A DNA stretch of 64,000 nt from an uncultured Bacteroidia bacterium (GTDB lineage: Bacteria; Bacteroidota; Bacteroidia; Bacteroidales; F082). Where the stretch lies: contig CADADR010000002.1 of NCBI GenBank assembly GCA_902786745.1, positions 310,001 to 374,000 on the forward strand, given 5' to 3'. Positions 15,187-24,154 of this stretch are shown in pieces; positions within the stretch are counted from its first letter, which is position 1; each line of letters opens with the position of its first letter. The position numbers were made by a program, and so were the translations under genes. The notes under the pieces were generated by a model, which was not told the DNA's origin, made no database searches, and saw only the letters and a list, made by a program, of their open reading frames with translations.

Positions 15187-18100
15187 GTCAAATTCCACAA
15201 AAGGCATCTTTTCCAACAAGGGCAACACTTCCTGTGCATTAATCGTGCCTTTAACGGGCGTCAGGTTGCAAGACTTCTTGCCTAATGGATCAAAGAGATG
15301 CAGTTTATAGTGCTGTTTACCAGGGTTCTCCTTCAGAACTTTGATAAACTCTTCCATACTATCCTTGTTCATCTCCGACACATTCAACTTAATGAAGACC
15401 GTCTTAGAAGTGGTTTCCAAAAGCGAATCCAGCAAGCGCGCCTCCGTGAAACGGACTTCGAGCGTCTGCAACACGAAATTGGGATCCTGTCCCGCCTTGG
15501 GGAAAGGTCGGTCCATGATACCGGAAAGCATCACGAACGAATTGACTGTCAACAAGTTCTTACTATTTCGATAATTCTCCCTAAACATAGCAAACTGCAA
15601 GGCGCCTGTTTGGTCCTCGATGGTGAACCGACCATATTGATTACCGTTTTTCGCAGTAAACTCCTCGGCTCGCGTGATCTGTCCGCCAAGACGCACCGGA
15701 CGCTTCAGGTTTTTCTCCACATCGTTCAGTGCAGCCTTCAAGCCTTCCACATCGCAGTTACAGAAGTACCTGATAGGCAGATGATAGACCTGCATAGGAT
15801 GCGAGGAGATATAGAAGCCTAGCGCCTCCTTCTCCATCTCCAGTTCCTTCATCTTCGACCAAGGCTCGCAATCGGGCAACGGAATACTGAAGGTCTCCTC
15901 TGCCCCTTCGTCGCTACCGAAGCCGAAGAGGTCCATCTGCGACGAGTTCTTTCGCTCGTTGTACGAAGCCACCATACGCATGGCTCGTTCAGAGAACGAA
16001 ACGGAATCATTAGGTGCGATATAGAACAACATGGCACGATGGAAACCCTTGAAGCTATCAAAACAGCCAGCCATTCCCATGCTCTCCAAGGCCCTGACGT
16101 TAAGGCCTTTGTCGGCCACACGCATCACGAAGTCGCCGAAGTCCTTAAACTTGCCGTTGGCTTCGCGCTCGGCCACGATGCCCGCCACTGCCGCCTCGCC
16201 CACGTTCTTGATGCCACCCATGCCGTAACGAATCTCGCCATTCTCGTTGACCGAGAACTCGTATTCCGACTCATTGACATCGGGACCAAGAACATTGATT
16301 TTCATACGCTTGCATTCCTCTGTCATGAAGTTAACCTGCTTGATATCGCCCAACTCGTTATTGAGCACAGCAGCCATAAACTCGGCCGGATAGTGCGCCT
16401 TGAGGTAAGCCGTCTGGTAGGAAACCCAGCTGTAGCAAGCCGCGTGCGACTTGTTGAAGGCGTAGGAAGCAAACTTCTTCCACTCTTCCCAAATCTTCTC
16501 CAAACGTTGCTTCACCTCTTCTTCAGGTAGGTTTTCTGTCTTAGTCAGCTTGGCCACACCTTGTTTCATGAACTTGCCATAGAGCTCCTCCATCTTGGCC
16601 AACTGCTTCTTACCCATTGCCTTACGCAGCGTGTCGGACTCACCTCTGGTGAAGTCGGCCAACTCGCGCGAGAGCAACATCACCTGCTCCTGATACACAC
16701 AGATGCCGTAAGTGTCCTTCAGGTACTTCTCCATGCAGTCGAAGTCGTACTTGATCTCCTGTCGGCCTTGCTTACGGGCGATGAAGTCGGGGATGTTGTC
16801 CATCGGGCCGGGACGATAGAGGGCGTTCATAGCGATGATGTCGCCGATGACGGAAGGCTGAAGCTCGCGCAGGTATTTCTGCATGCCGGGCGATTCGAAC
16901 TGGAACGTGCCGATGGTGTTGCCAGCCGAGTATAACTTATAGGTTTCCTCATCGTCAATCGGGATGTGGTCGATGTCGATGTCAATGCCACGGGTCTTCT
17001 TGATGTTCTTCAAGGCATCCTTGATCAAGGTCAAGGTCTTCAAGCCCAAGAAGTCCATCTTAATCAGGCCGACCGTCTCAATGACATGGCCGTCATATTG
17101 GGTCACCACGACATCCTCTTTGGTATCTTTATCCCTAACGGTACAAACCGGGGCCACGTTAGTCAAGTCGTCGGCGCCAATGATGACACCGCATGCGTGG
17201 ATACCGATTTGGCGGTTGGTGTCCTCCAGCTCCTCGGCATAAGTCAACATGGACGAGACATTCTTGTCGGCGCCGTTAAGCATCTCCTTAAGTTCTGGTA
17301 CATATTTATAGCAGTTCTTCAGGTTGACCTTAGGCATCTTCTTGGGCACCTCACCCTCCACAGCTTTCACTGCTGCCTCGTCGAAATTACGGTCAGGGAT
17401 AAAGCTCTTGATTTTGTTGACTTCGGGCAGTGGCACTTTCTGCACACGCCCCACATCGGCAATGGCAGATTTGGCTGCCATCGTACCATAGGTGATGATA
17501 TGCGCCACTTTCTCTTTGCCGTATTTCTTTGTAATCCAATCCAATACGCGTCCGCGACCATCATCATCAAAGTCGACGTCGATATCGGGCAGGGAAATAC
17601 GGTCAGGGTTAAGGAAACGCTCAAACAGCAAGTCGTACTTCAGCGGGTCAAGATCGGTAATCTTCAAGCAATAAGCCACAACAGAGCCAGCAGCCGAGCC
17701 ACGGCCCGGGCCCACAGAGACACCCAATTCCTCTCTTGCGGCACGGATATAGTCGCTCACGATGAGGAAGTAACCCGGGAAACCCATGGTCTTCATCACG
17801 TGCAGCTCGAACTTGATACGCTCAATCTGATCCTCAGTAAGGTTCTCGCCATAACGCTCTTTGGCACCTTCCCAAGTCAACTTAGCGAGGTAGTCCGCCT
17901 CGAGTTTGATACGATACAGACGGTCGTAGCCGCCCAGTTTCTTGACCTTCTTCTCAGCCTCTTCCTGCGACATCACCACATTGCCGTGCTCGTCGCGGGT
18001 AAACTCATTGAAGAGGTCTTCCTCGGTAAACTTTTTCCTATACTCCTCCTCAGTGCCGAAGTCCTCAGGGATGGGGAACTTAGGCATGATCGGGTCGGAG

Positions 18101-19794
18101 TCGATGCTGAAGGACTCCACCTTGTCGACAATCTCCTGCGTGTTCTCCAACACCTCGGGATGATCAGAGAAGATGCGGCCCATCTCTTCGGGCGTCTTCA
18201 GCCATTCCTGTTTGGTGTAGTGCATACGTGTGGGGTCGTCGAGGTCCTTGCCCGTGCTGAGGCAGATGAGGCGGTCGTGCGCCTCGCCGTGTTCCTCCTC
18301 CACAAAGTGGACGTCGTTAGTGGCAATGACCTTCACATCATATTTCTTCGCCAAGTCGAAGATGATTTTGTTCACCTCTTTTTGGCGTTCGTACACCTCG
18401 GTGTCACCACCGGGTTTATCGGTCTTATGTCGCTGGACTTCAAGGTAATAGTCCTCTCCAAAGAGGCTCTTGAACCATTGTATCGACTCCTCCGCACCCT
18501 TCATGTCGCCATTCATGATCTTTTGCGGCACCTCGCCCGCAAGACAGGCGGAGCTGCATATCAGACCTTCGTGGTATTTTTCAAGCAGGCTGTGGTCGAT
18601 ACGGGGATTGTAGTAGAATCCCTCCGTGTAGGCAATGGAACTCAGCTTGCAGAGGCTGTGGTAGCCCGTTTTGTTCTTCGCCAATAAAATAAGGTGCCAA
18701 CCGCGGTCTTGACGGCCATCGCGTTTGTCGATACTTATGGGAGCACAATAAGTCTCAATACCGAAGATTGGCTTGAAGAACTGTTTGTTCAGCTTTTCGA
18801 TTTGCTCTTGAGCGGCAATCTTTTCTTCATCTGTTGACTCAGGCTTGCCAATAATGGCTTGTTGTTCCTTGATGGCGTCCTTTACCTTACCGTTCTCCTT
18901 GTTCACCGTATCGGCGAAATCCTTGATGCCGAACATATTGCCATGGTCGGTGAGGGCGAGGCTATACATGCCGTTTTTCTTGCATTTGGCCACCAAGTCG
19001 GGCACCTTCGACATGCCATCGAGCATGGAATAATGCGAGTGGACATGCAGGTGAGTGAAATGCTGTGGAATATAATCGCCCATTTCAGGCTCCTCCTCCA
19101 CATTTTCCTCCTCGTCAAAGTTCGCCTCCACCTTGATGCCAGCGGGTTGTATTACATCAGGATTGGCAGCCTTGAAGTCGTCGATGAACTGGGTGTCGAC
19201 ATGGAGGTCGGACTCATCCAGGACGCCACGACGGATCAGTTCGAGGAAGACGCGAGCGGTGGCCTCCACGTCGGCACAGGCGTTGTGGGCTGAGTCGAAG
19301 TACTCGCCAAACAACAGGTGATGGAACTCACCTAAGCGCGGCAGCTTGAACTTGCCGCCCTTGCCGCCAGGGAACTGGCAGAACTCAGCCGTCTTCTCCG
19401 TACAGGTGTCGATGATTTGCCAACGGCGCAAAGGATTCTCGCGGCCGCAGCGCAGGAACTCGCAGCCCAACACGTTGAGGTCGAAGTTGATATTATGGCC
19501 GACAAGGTATTTGGCTTTGGCGGCGGAGATCATAAACAAGTCGAGCACCTCGTTGAGCGGCTTGCCATATTTCATGGCATGTTCGGTGGAGATGCCGTGC
19601 ACCATCTTAGCGTCGATGGGGATGACAAAGCCGTCAGGCTGAACGAGATAGTTGTGGTTCTCCACGAAGCGGCCTTTCTCGTCATGGATCTGCCAAGCCA
19701 GTTGCACCATGCGTGGCCAGTTGTCGAAGTCGGTCAGCGGGGCGTTATCAATTTTGGGAAGACCGGTGGTCTCTGTATCGAAGACTAAAAACAT
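15178..19794 (-). CDS. dnaE: DNA polymerase III subunit alpha fused to an N-terminal proofreading exonuclease
   Basis: This replicative polymerase has 1538 residues, about 300 more than typical Bacteroidales DnaE. The extra N-terminus is a DnaQ/DEDD exonuclease: ExoI FDTETTGLP (Asp6/Glu8), ExoII HNINFDLNVLG, and ExoIII HNACADVEAT (about 1-210). A linker of acidic residues precedes the PHP domain (THLHVHSHYSMLDG, about residue 246). The polymerase core shows PGRGSAAGS and the catalytic aspartates in PDIDVDFDDDGRG (about 735). A C-terminal OB fold (about 1365-1410) follows. Exonuclease-DnaE fusions are, as I recall, known in Flavobacteria and some other Bacteroidetes, so proofreading in cis is plausible. 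It is transcribed divergently from the T9SS gene at 19953. Confidence 0.96.
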   Translation of the reverse strand: MFLVFDTETTGLPKIDNAPLTDFDNWPRMVQLAWQIHDEKGRFVENHNYLVQPDGFVIPIDAKMVHGISTEHAMKYGKPLNEVLDLFMISAAKAKYLVGHNINFDLNVLGCEFLRCGRENPLRRWQIIDTCTEKTAEFCQFPGGKGGKFKLPRLGEFHHLLFGEYFDSAHNACADVEATARVFLELIRRGVLDESDLHVDTQFIDDFKAANPDVIQPAGIKVEANFDEEENVEEEPEMGDYIPQHFTHLHVHSHYSMLDGMSKVPDLVAKCKKNGMYSLALTDHGNMFGIKDFADTVNKENGKVKDAIKEQQAIIGKPESTDEEKIAAQEQIEKLNKQFFKPIFGIETYCAPISIDKRDGRQDRGWHLILLAKNKTGYHSLCKLSSIAYTEGFYYNPRIDHSLLEKYHEGLICSSACLAGEVPQKIMNGDMKGAEESIQWFKSLFGEDYYLEVQRHKTDKPGGDTEVYERQKEVNKIIFDLAKKYDVKVIATNDVHFVEEEHGEAHDRLICLSTGKDLDDPTRMHYTKQEWLKTPEEMGRIFSDHPEVLENTQEIVDKVESFSIDSDPIMPKFPIPEDFGTEEEYRKKFTEEDLFNEFTRDEHGNVVMSQEEAEKKVKKLGGYDRLYRIKLEADYLAKLTWEGAKERYGENLTEDQIERIKFELHVMKTMGFPGYFLIVSDYIRAAREELGVSVGPGRGSAAGSVVAYCLKITDLDPLKYDLLFERFLNPDRISLPDIDVDFDDDGRGRVLDWITKKYGKEKVAHIITYGTMAAKSAIADVGRVQKVPLPEVNKIKSFIPDRNFDEAAVKAVEGEVPKKMPKVNLKNCYKYVPELKEMLNGADKNVSSMLTYAEELEDTNRQIGIHACGVIIGADDLTNVAPVCTVRDKDTKEDVVVTQYDGHVIETVGLIKMDFLGLKTLTLIKDALKNIKKTRGIDIDIDHIPIDDEETYKLYSAGNTIGTFQFESPGMQKYLRELQPSVIGDIIAMNALYRPGPMDNIPDFIARKQGRQEIKYDFDCMEKYLKDTYGICVYQEQVMLLSRELADFTRGESDTLRKAMGKKQLAKMEELYGKFMKQGVAKLTKTENLPEEEVKQRLEKIWEEWKKFASYAFNKSHAACYSWVSYQTAYLKAHYPAEFMAAVLNNELGDIKQVNFMTEECKRMKINVLGPDVNESEYEFSVNENGEIRYGMGGIKNVGEAAVAGIVAEREANGKFKDFGDFVMRVADKGLNVRALESMGMAGCFDSFKGFHRAMLFYIAPNDSVSFSERAMRMVASYNERKNSSQMDLFGFGSDEGAEETFSIPLPDCEPWSKMKELEMEKEALGFYISSHPMQVYHLPIRYFCNCDVEGLKAALNDVEKNLKRPVRLGGQITRAEEFTAKNGNQYGRFTIEDQTGALQFAMFRENYRNSKNLLTVNSFVMLSGIMDRPFPKAGQDPNFVLQTLEVRFTEARLLDSLLETTSKTVFIKLNVSEMNKDSMEEFIKVLKENPGKQHYKLHLFDPLGKKSCNLTPVKGTINAQEVLPLLEKMPFVEFDLR

Positions 19795-19804
19795 AATCAG
19801 TTGA

Positions 19805-19838
19805 GAATTTAGAGTTTAGAGTTTAGAGATTGAGAAGA
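19805..19838. repeat. low-complexity TTTAGAG-type repeat
   Basis: Imperfect tandem units of TTTAGAGT/TTGAGA lie upstream of dnaE. The same sequence type recurs at 22861-22905. Such spacers are common between Bacteroidetes genes; no function is evident. Confidence 0.55.
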
Positions 19839-19914
19839 ATCTGCTCTAGTTTTCAGCCTTCAAAAATAAGAGTTTTGTGAGAACGACGCAAGCGCACCGA
19901 AAAGAATTTTTCCG

Positions 19915-19922
19915 TATTTTTG
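19915..19922 (+). promoter_or_regulatory. -7 promoter element (TATTTTTG)
   Basis: TATTTTTG matches TAnnTTTG and lies 31 bases upstream of the ATG at 19953. The longest open frame would start with the TTG inside this element (19920-19922), which is therefore unlikely to be translated. Confidence 0.7.
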
Positions 19923-19952
19923 CTTCATCATAACCGAAAAAACACAGCCATT

Positions 19953-21089
19953 ATGCAAAACCTCAAACGCCTCTTCTTGATCTTCACCGCCCTTCTCTCC
20001 TGCCGCGCAGCCATGGCGCAGGATTATTTCCTCGACCGCTTCTATTCCGATGACGGAGTCGACCAGATACAGTTCTACTACAACGCTGACAACCTGCTGG
20101 AATCCTACCATTCCATTTCCAATGCTGGCGGCGAAATTGACGACCTTATCGACTCACTCTATTACGACGAGCGCAGCAATGTGATCCGCATCGACTTCTT
20201 CCAATACTACGACAACGAATGGATCTTCCCAAGTTACATCACTTACACTTACGACGACGACAACCATCGCCTCACCCGTACCAACTACAACGACTGGGGC
20301 AGTGGATTCGAGTTGCAAGGCATCTACACCTATTCTTATGATGGCGACCAACTCACCGGCTATGAAATGACCCTCGGCGGCACATTGCTCATGCGTGGCA
20401 CATATTCCTACGACGGCAATGGCCTCTGCACACAACTCCTCGAAGAATATAACGACGCTTGGGGTGGCACGGGATGGAGTAACTCTGCCCTGACTACCTA
20501 TACCTATGACGAAGCAGGCAATTGCACCAACGAGACCTACGCCTATTGGAGCAACGGCTGGGTGCCCAACTCCAGCATCGACAGGCTATTCGACGCCAAT
20601 GGCAACTGCATCCAACGCGAGAAACACTCCAATGGACAGGTCGCCGAACGCGTAACATACACTTATGACGAAACCTGCACCATCGACCATGTGCTCATGC
20701 CCTATCATCCAGAGCCCAACTACACTTGGGACCCATTCGCCAACCGTCCACTCCGCTATGCTTGGGAGGCTGCCAACGACGGTGGACAACTCATTTATGT
20801 CTGTGACTACATCTTTGAATACGGCGCCTTCGAAGGCGTACTTCAACACGAAGCACCTGTCACCGACATGATGACCGTTTACCCTAACCCCACACAAGGC
20901 GAGACGACCCTCTGCCTTGAAGGTTTGCGTCGCTATGAAATCATCGACATAAACGGTCAGACCGTCATACAAGGTCAAGCTAACGGGAAACGGCATACCA
21001 TCGATGTATCCACCTTGGCTTCAGGACTTTATCTTGTGAAAGCCTACAACGGACAAAGCTGGAGCATCAGCAAAGTGCAAGTCAAATAA
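19953..21089 (+). CDS. secreted protein with YD-like repeats and T9SS C-terminal domain
   Basis: The protein has 378 residues from the ATG at 19953, chosen because it starts a proper signal peptide (MQNLKRLFLIF...AMAQ) and because the upstream TTG lies in the promoter. The middle carries repeated Y-x-Y-D/D-x-x-G/N-N motifs (YTYDDDNHRL, YSYDGDQLTGY, YSYDGNGL, YTYDEAGN, LFDANGNC) reminiscent of RHS/YD beta-strand repeats. The C-terminal 75 residues are a T9SS type A sorting domain (VYPNPTQGE, YEIIDINGQ, LASGLYLVK). It is probably exported through the type IX system and anchored on the surface. The partner or ligand is unknown. Confidence 0.87.
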   Translation: MQNLKRLFLIFTALLSCRAAMAQDYFLDRFYSDDGVDQIQFYYNADNLLESYHSISNAGGEIDDLIDSLYYDERSNVIRIDFFQYYDNEWIFPSYITYTYDDDNHRLTRTNYNDWGSGFELQGIYTYSYDGDQLTGYEMTLGGTLLMRGTYSYDGNGLCTQLLEEYNDAWGGTGWSNSALTTYTYDEAGNCTNETYAYWSNGWVPNSSIDRLFDANGNCIQREKHSNGQVAERVTYTYDETCTIDHVLMPYHPEPNYTWDPFANRPLRYAWEAANDGGQLIYVCDYIFEYGAFEGVLQHEAPVTDMMTVYPNPTQGETTLCLEGLRRYEIIDINGQTVIQGQANGKRHTIDVSTLASGLYLVKAYNGQSWSISKVQVK

Positions 21090-21103
21090 AGTGCAAGTCA
21101 AAT
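21072..21103 (+). repeat. 16-bp tandem duplication across the stop codon
   Basis: AAAGTGCAAGTCAAAT occurs twice back to back (21072-21087 and 21088-21103). The first copy provides the last codons of the T9SS gene and its TAA. It is probably a replication slippage product; it changes only the 3' untranslated region. Confidence 0.85.
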
Positions 21104-21106
21104 AAG

Positions 21107-21991
21107 TCAGGCTTTCTTTTCCGTCAAGATCATAAACAGGATTGCGAAAAGAATCAACGCTACACCGAGGGCCACGTTGAGCGTGAAGGCTTCGTGGAAG
21201 ACCAGCGTCCCAATGACGATGGCCGTCAACGGCTCAAGAATACCGAGGATGGAGGTCTTGGTGGCACCCACCGCTTTGCTCGAAGCCGCCAAGGTGATGG
21301 TAGCGATTGCCGTAGGCAAAACCGCCAAGCCCAACACATTCAGCCAGCTGACCGCATCGGGAACGGCATTGAGATGCACACCGAAGCCCGACAAGGCAAA
21401 CAGCATCACTGAGCCGATCAAGAAGCAATAGAAAGTCAAAGTGAGGTTAGGAATCGCTTTGACTTGTTGGCTCAAGTTGACGATGACAATAAACAAGGTA
21501 TAGCACAGTCCCGAGGCCACCACGAGAGCAATGCCACGCCAATCGATGAAGCCTCCACCACCCTTGAGCGAGAGCAAAATGGCGCCCGCTACGCCTGCGA
21601 AGATGGAAATCCATGTCTTCCAACTCGGGTACTGACCGAAAAACATCATGATGAGCGCGACCATGATGGGATAGACATAGAGTATGCTCGTGGCAATACC
21701 CGAGGGAATGTATTTGTATGCCTCAAACAAGGTGATGCTGCATCCGGTAAACAGCACGCCAAGGATGGTCATTATTCCAAACTGCTTCCAGGTAATGCGA
21801 ATCTGACGTTTCACGACGAGCATATAGGCCAGCATCAACAATGTGGCCACACCATAGCGGTAGAACAATAAAGAGTTGACGTCCAAGCCCTTGTTGATGA
21901 CAGGCACGCCAAAGAGCGGGTTCATGCCGTAGGTGATGCCTGAGACGATGCCCGCTATATAACCCCAATGAAGTTTGTTTTGCTTTTGCAT
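21107..21991 (-). CDS. EamA/DMT-family transporter
   Basis: About 294 residues with ten predicted transmembrane segments arranged as two EamA halves (for example GYIAGIVSGITYGMNPLFG at the N-terminus and PTAIATITLAASSKAVGATKTSI in part in the second half), ending in a Lys-rich tail. The family exports metabolites such as amino acids or nucleosides; the substrate cannot be told. An ATG at 22018 would add nine residues (MKGRFKTEI) encoded by a dispersed-repeat-like stretch (CTTCAACAGGCTCAGGGACC, near 22014). I prefer the ATG at 21991. A -7 element TAATTTTG lies at 22053-22060 on the minus strand. Confidence 0.9.
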   Translation of the reverse strand: MQKQNKLHWGYIAGIVSGITYGMNPLFGVPVINKGLDVNSLLFYRYGVATLLMLAYMLVVKRQIRITWKQFGIMTILGVLFTGCSITLFEAYKYIPSGIATSILYVYPIMVALIMMFFGQYPSWKTWISIFAGVAGAILLSLKGGGGFIDWRGIALVVASGLCYTLFIVIVNLSQQVKAIPNLTLTFYCFLIGSVMLFALSGFGVHLNAVPDAVSWLNVLGLAVLPTAIATITLAASSKAVGATKTSILGILEPLTAIVIGTLVFHEAFTLNVALGVALILFAILFMILTEKKA

Positions 21992-22115
21992 TATTTCTGT
22001 CTTAAACCGGCCCTTCAACAGGCTCAGGGACCTGGCTCTTTGAAAACGGCCGCAAAATTAGGCATTGTAGGGCGATTTACGAAACAGAGAAAAAGAAAAA
22101 TTTGTTCCGACCTGA

Positions 22116-22145
22116 TTGCCAGTCCAATAAAAAGTTGTACTTTTG
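22116..22145 (+). promoter_or_regulatory. Bacteroidetes promoter for rpsP
   Basis: TTG (22116-22118), 19 bp, then TACTTTTG (22138-22145). The leader to the rpsP ATG is about 55 bases, AT-rich and without a Shine-Dalgarno sequence. Confidence 0.8.
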
Positions 22146-22206
22146 CAGCCGAAACCTCGGGTAGGTTTTAGTTAATTCATTAAAAATCAACTTAAAACAT
22201 TAAATT

Positions 22207-22809
22207 ATGCCTGCAAAAATTAGATTGCAAAGACATGGCAAGAAGGGTCAACCCTTCTATCACATCGTAGTTGCCGACTCTCGTTCACCACGTGATGGCA
22301 AATTCATTGAGAAATTAGGCACCTACAACCCGCTCACCAACCCCGCTCAGATCAACCTCAAGTTTGACAGAGCCCTGTATTGGTACAGCGTTGGCGCTCA
22401 GCCCACCGACACCGCCCGCTCGCTGCTCAGCAAGACCGGCGTCATGATGAAGTACCACCTGATGCGTGGTGTCCAGAAAGGCGCTATGACTGAGGAACAA
22501 GCCGAGATCAAGTTCCAGAACTGGATGAAGGAGAAGGAAGCCAAGATGGCTGGTATCGTGAAGGCTAACGAAGAGAAGGCCCGTGGCGAAAAGAAGACCC
22601 GTCTGGATGCTGAAAAGCAAGTCAACGAGGCCCGCGCCGCCGAGCTCGCCAAAAAGAGACTCGCTGAAATGGAAGCCAAGAAGGCTGCCGAAGCCGAAGC
22701 TGCCGCTGAAGCCGCTGCTGAAGCTGCCACCGAGGAAGCTCCTGCTGAAGAAGCTCCCGTCGAGGAAGCCCCTGCCGCTGAAGCTACCGAAGCTCCTGCT
22801 GAAGCCTAA
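22207..22809 (+). CDS. rpsP: 30S ribosomal protein S16 with long Ala/Glu-rich tail
   Basis: The first 85 or so residues are canonical S16 ([21 protein letters not shown], key features KIRLxRxG and [10 protein letters not shown]). The remaining part, to residue 200, is a charged helix followed by an Ala/Glu/Pro-rich low-complexity tail ([18 protein letters not shown]). Most bacterial S16 proteins have about 80-90 residues; extended tails are common in Bacteroidetes. It binds 16S rRNA during 30S assembly, and the tail probably projects from the ribosome. It is monocistronic, with promoter 22116-22145 and terminator 22832-22860. Confidence 0.97.
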   Translation: MPAKIRLQRHGKKGQPFYHIVVADSRSPRDGKFIEKLGTYNPLTNPAQINLKFDRALYWYSVGAQPTDTARSLLSKTGVMMKYHLMRGVQKGAMTEEQAEIKFQNWMKEKEAKMAGIVKANEEKARGEKKTRLDAEKQVNEARAAELAKKRLAEMEAKKAAEAEAAAEAAAEAATEEAPAEEAPVEEAPAAEATEAPAEA

Positions 22810-22831
22810 TCGGAATATTTCAGAAAACATG

Positions 22832-22860
22832 AAAAAGCCGCTCAAAAGCGGCTTTTTTTG
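22832..22860 (+). terminator. intrinsic terminator after rpsP
   Basis: AAAAAGCCGCT (22832-22842) pairs with AGCGGCTTTTT (22847-22857) around CAAA, followed by Ts. Confidence 0.93.
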
Positions 22861-22905
22861 TTTAGAGTTTAGTGTTTAGAGTTGAGAGTTGTGGAGAGTT
22901 TAGAG
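22861..22905. repeat. TTTAGAGT-type low-complexity repeat overlapping a gene end
   Basis: Imperfect repeats of TTTAGAGT/GTTGAGAGT occupy the 3' end of the minus-strand gene. They encode its last 15 or so residues (LNSPQLSTLNTKL) and its stop. Confidence 0.6.
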
Positions 22906-23236
22906 TGGCGAGTGTATTTCTGAAATACAGATAGGCTTCGTCTTTGATGCGATCGCGCAAGACGCGGAATTCATCCATGGTGGTGGGGGTTGGCACATCA
23001 GTGCATTCATAGACCGCATCAAAATCCGACAGGTTGAAATCCGTGACGCTTTTTGGCCTATAGCCCGAAAGGTCGATCAAACACTCTTGCATCACCGTAA
23101 CCACCATTGATTCTATCGACTCCAATGGATGATTTCCTGCCGACACCACTTCAATAGAAGGTGAGTAATCGCGCAGGAACGCCGCCGCCATCGGGCCGCA
23201 GCAGGCATCGGTTTCGGTCAATACAAGAATCTTCAC
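22862..23236 (-). CDS. degenerate low-molecular-weight phosphatase/ArsC-like protein
   Basis: The protein has 124 residues. The order of elements follows LMW protein tyrosine phosphatases and thioredoxin-type arsenate reductases: an N-terminal strand MKILVL, a loop leading to MAAAFLRDY, VVSAGNHP (usually SAGTxP), and a later strand YECTD. The catalytic loop that should read C-x5-R-S is TETDACCGPMA: the catalytic Cys is replaced by Thr and the Arg by Cys. Activity is therefore doubtful, unless one of the displaced cysteines (positions 12-13) works instead. The C-terminus reads into an intergenic repeat, which suggests loss of the original stop. A -7 element TATTTTTG lies at 23256-23263 on the minus strand. 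Confidence 0.65.
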   Translation of the reverse strand: MKILVLTETDACCGPMAAAFLRDYSPSIEVVSAGNHPLESIESMVVTVMQECLIDLSGYRPKSVTDFNLSDFDAVYECTDVPTPTTMDEFRVLRDRIKDEAYLYFRNTLATLNSPQLSTLNTKL

Positions 23237-23324
23237 ACCTTTAATTATTACACTGCAAAAATACGAGAAATCGGCAAAAATGAAGTTTTTTGGTCAGAAA
23301 ATACGCCAATTCAAGGCGATTTAC

Positions 23325-23332
23325 TATTTTTG
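23325..23332 (+). promoter_or_regulatory. -7 promoter element (TATTTTTG) for the YebC gene
   Basis: TATTTTTG lies 33 bases upstream of the ATG at 23366. The TTG within it (23330-23332) begins the longest open frame but should be promoter, not coding. Confidence 0.68.
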
Positions 23333-23365
23333 CAACCTAAAAATAAAAAATCTAAAAATCTAAAT

Positions 23366-24094
23366 ATGGGAAGAGCATTTGAATACCGCAAAGCGGCCAA
23401 GCTGAAAAGATGGGGACACATGTCAAGAGTGTTCCCTAAACTCGGAAAACTGATCACCATCGCTGCCAAGGAAGGCGGTCCTGACCCGGACATGAACCCC
23501 AAACTCCGCCAGGCCATCCAAAACGCCAAGGCCGAGAATATGCCTAAGGACAACATCGATGCCGCCATCAAGCGTGCCACCGACAAGGACGCCGCCAACC
23601 TCGTGGAAATCACCTACGAAGGCAAAGGCCCCTTCGGCATCCAATGCATGGTGGAATGCGCTACCGACAACACCACGCGCACCGTGGCCAACGTGAAGTC
23701 GTATTTCAACAAGTGCGGCGGCTCGTTCCTGCCCATCGGCTCGCTGGAGTTCATGTTCACCCGCAAGGCCGTCTTCGAGATCGAAATGCCTGCCGGTATG
23801 GACAAGGACGAACTGGAGCTTGAACTCATCGACTACGGTCTGGACGAAATCGTCAGCGAGACCGACGAAGAGGAAGGCACCACCACGACCACCGTCTACA
23901 CCGCCTGGACCGACTACGGCACCATGCACGACGCCCTCGAAGAGCGCAAGATCAACATCGTGAAGGCCAACCTGCAGCGTTTCCCCAACCAAACCGTCAG
24001 CTTCACCGACGAACAGATGGTGGAAATCGAGAAGTTCCTCGACAAACTTGATGAGGACGAAGACATACAGGCTGTCTACACCAATATGGAATAA
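23366..24094 (+). CDS. YebC/PmpR-family DNA-binding regulator or translation factor
   Basis: The protein has 242 residues and starts MGRAFEYRKAAKLKRWGHMSRVF, a family-typical N-terminus. The motifs GGPDPDMNPKLRQAI, NMPKDNI, ITYEGKGPFG, DNTTRTVANVK and GSLEFMF are all in place, giving the three-domain YebC fold. Members bind DNA as regulators in some bacteria, and recent work also assigns some of them to relief of ribosome stalling; I cannot tell which applies. The start is the ATG at 23366, because the in-frame TTG upstream lies in the promoter. It is followed by a strong terminator. Confidence 0.95.
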   Translation: MGRAFEYRKAAKLKRWGHMSRVFPKLGKLITIAAKEGGPDPDMNPKLRQAIQNAKAENMPKDNIDAAIKRATDKDAANLVEITYEGKGPFGIQCMVECATDNTTRTVANVKSYFNKCGGSFLPIGSLEFMFTRKAVFEIEMPAGMDKDELELELIDYGLDEIVSETDEEEGTTTTTVYTAWTDYGTMHDALEERKINIVKANLQRFPNQTVSFTDEQMVEIEKFLDKLDEDEDIQAVYTNME

Positions 24095-24098
24095 ACCA

Positions 24099-24130
24099 AG
24101 AAACAGCACTTCGGTGCTGTTTCTTTTTTT
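24099..24130 (+). terminator. intrinsic terminator with UUCG tetraloop
   Basis: AGAAACAGCAC (24099-24109) and GTGCTGTTTCT (24114-24124) close a TTCG loop, followed by a T run. Confidence 0.93.
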
Positions 24131-24154
24131 ATAACACCTAACAAAAACGATAAA

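Noticed and set aside
16966..18687. 573-codon plus-strand frame opposite dnaE
   Set aside because: The minus strand has all polymerase motifs; the plus-strand product is rich in His/Leu/Val without a domain.
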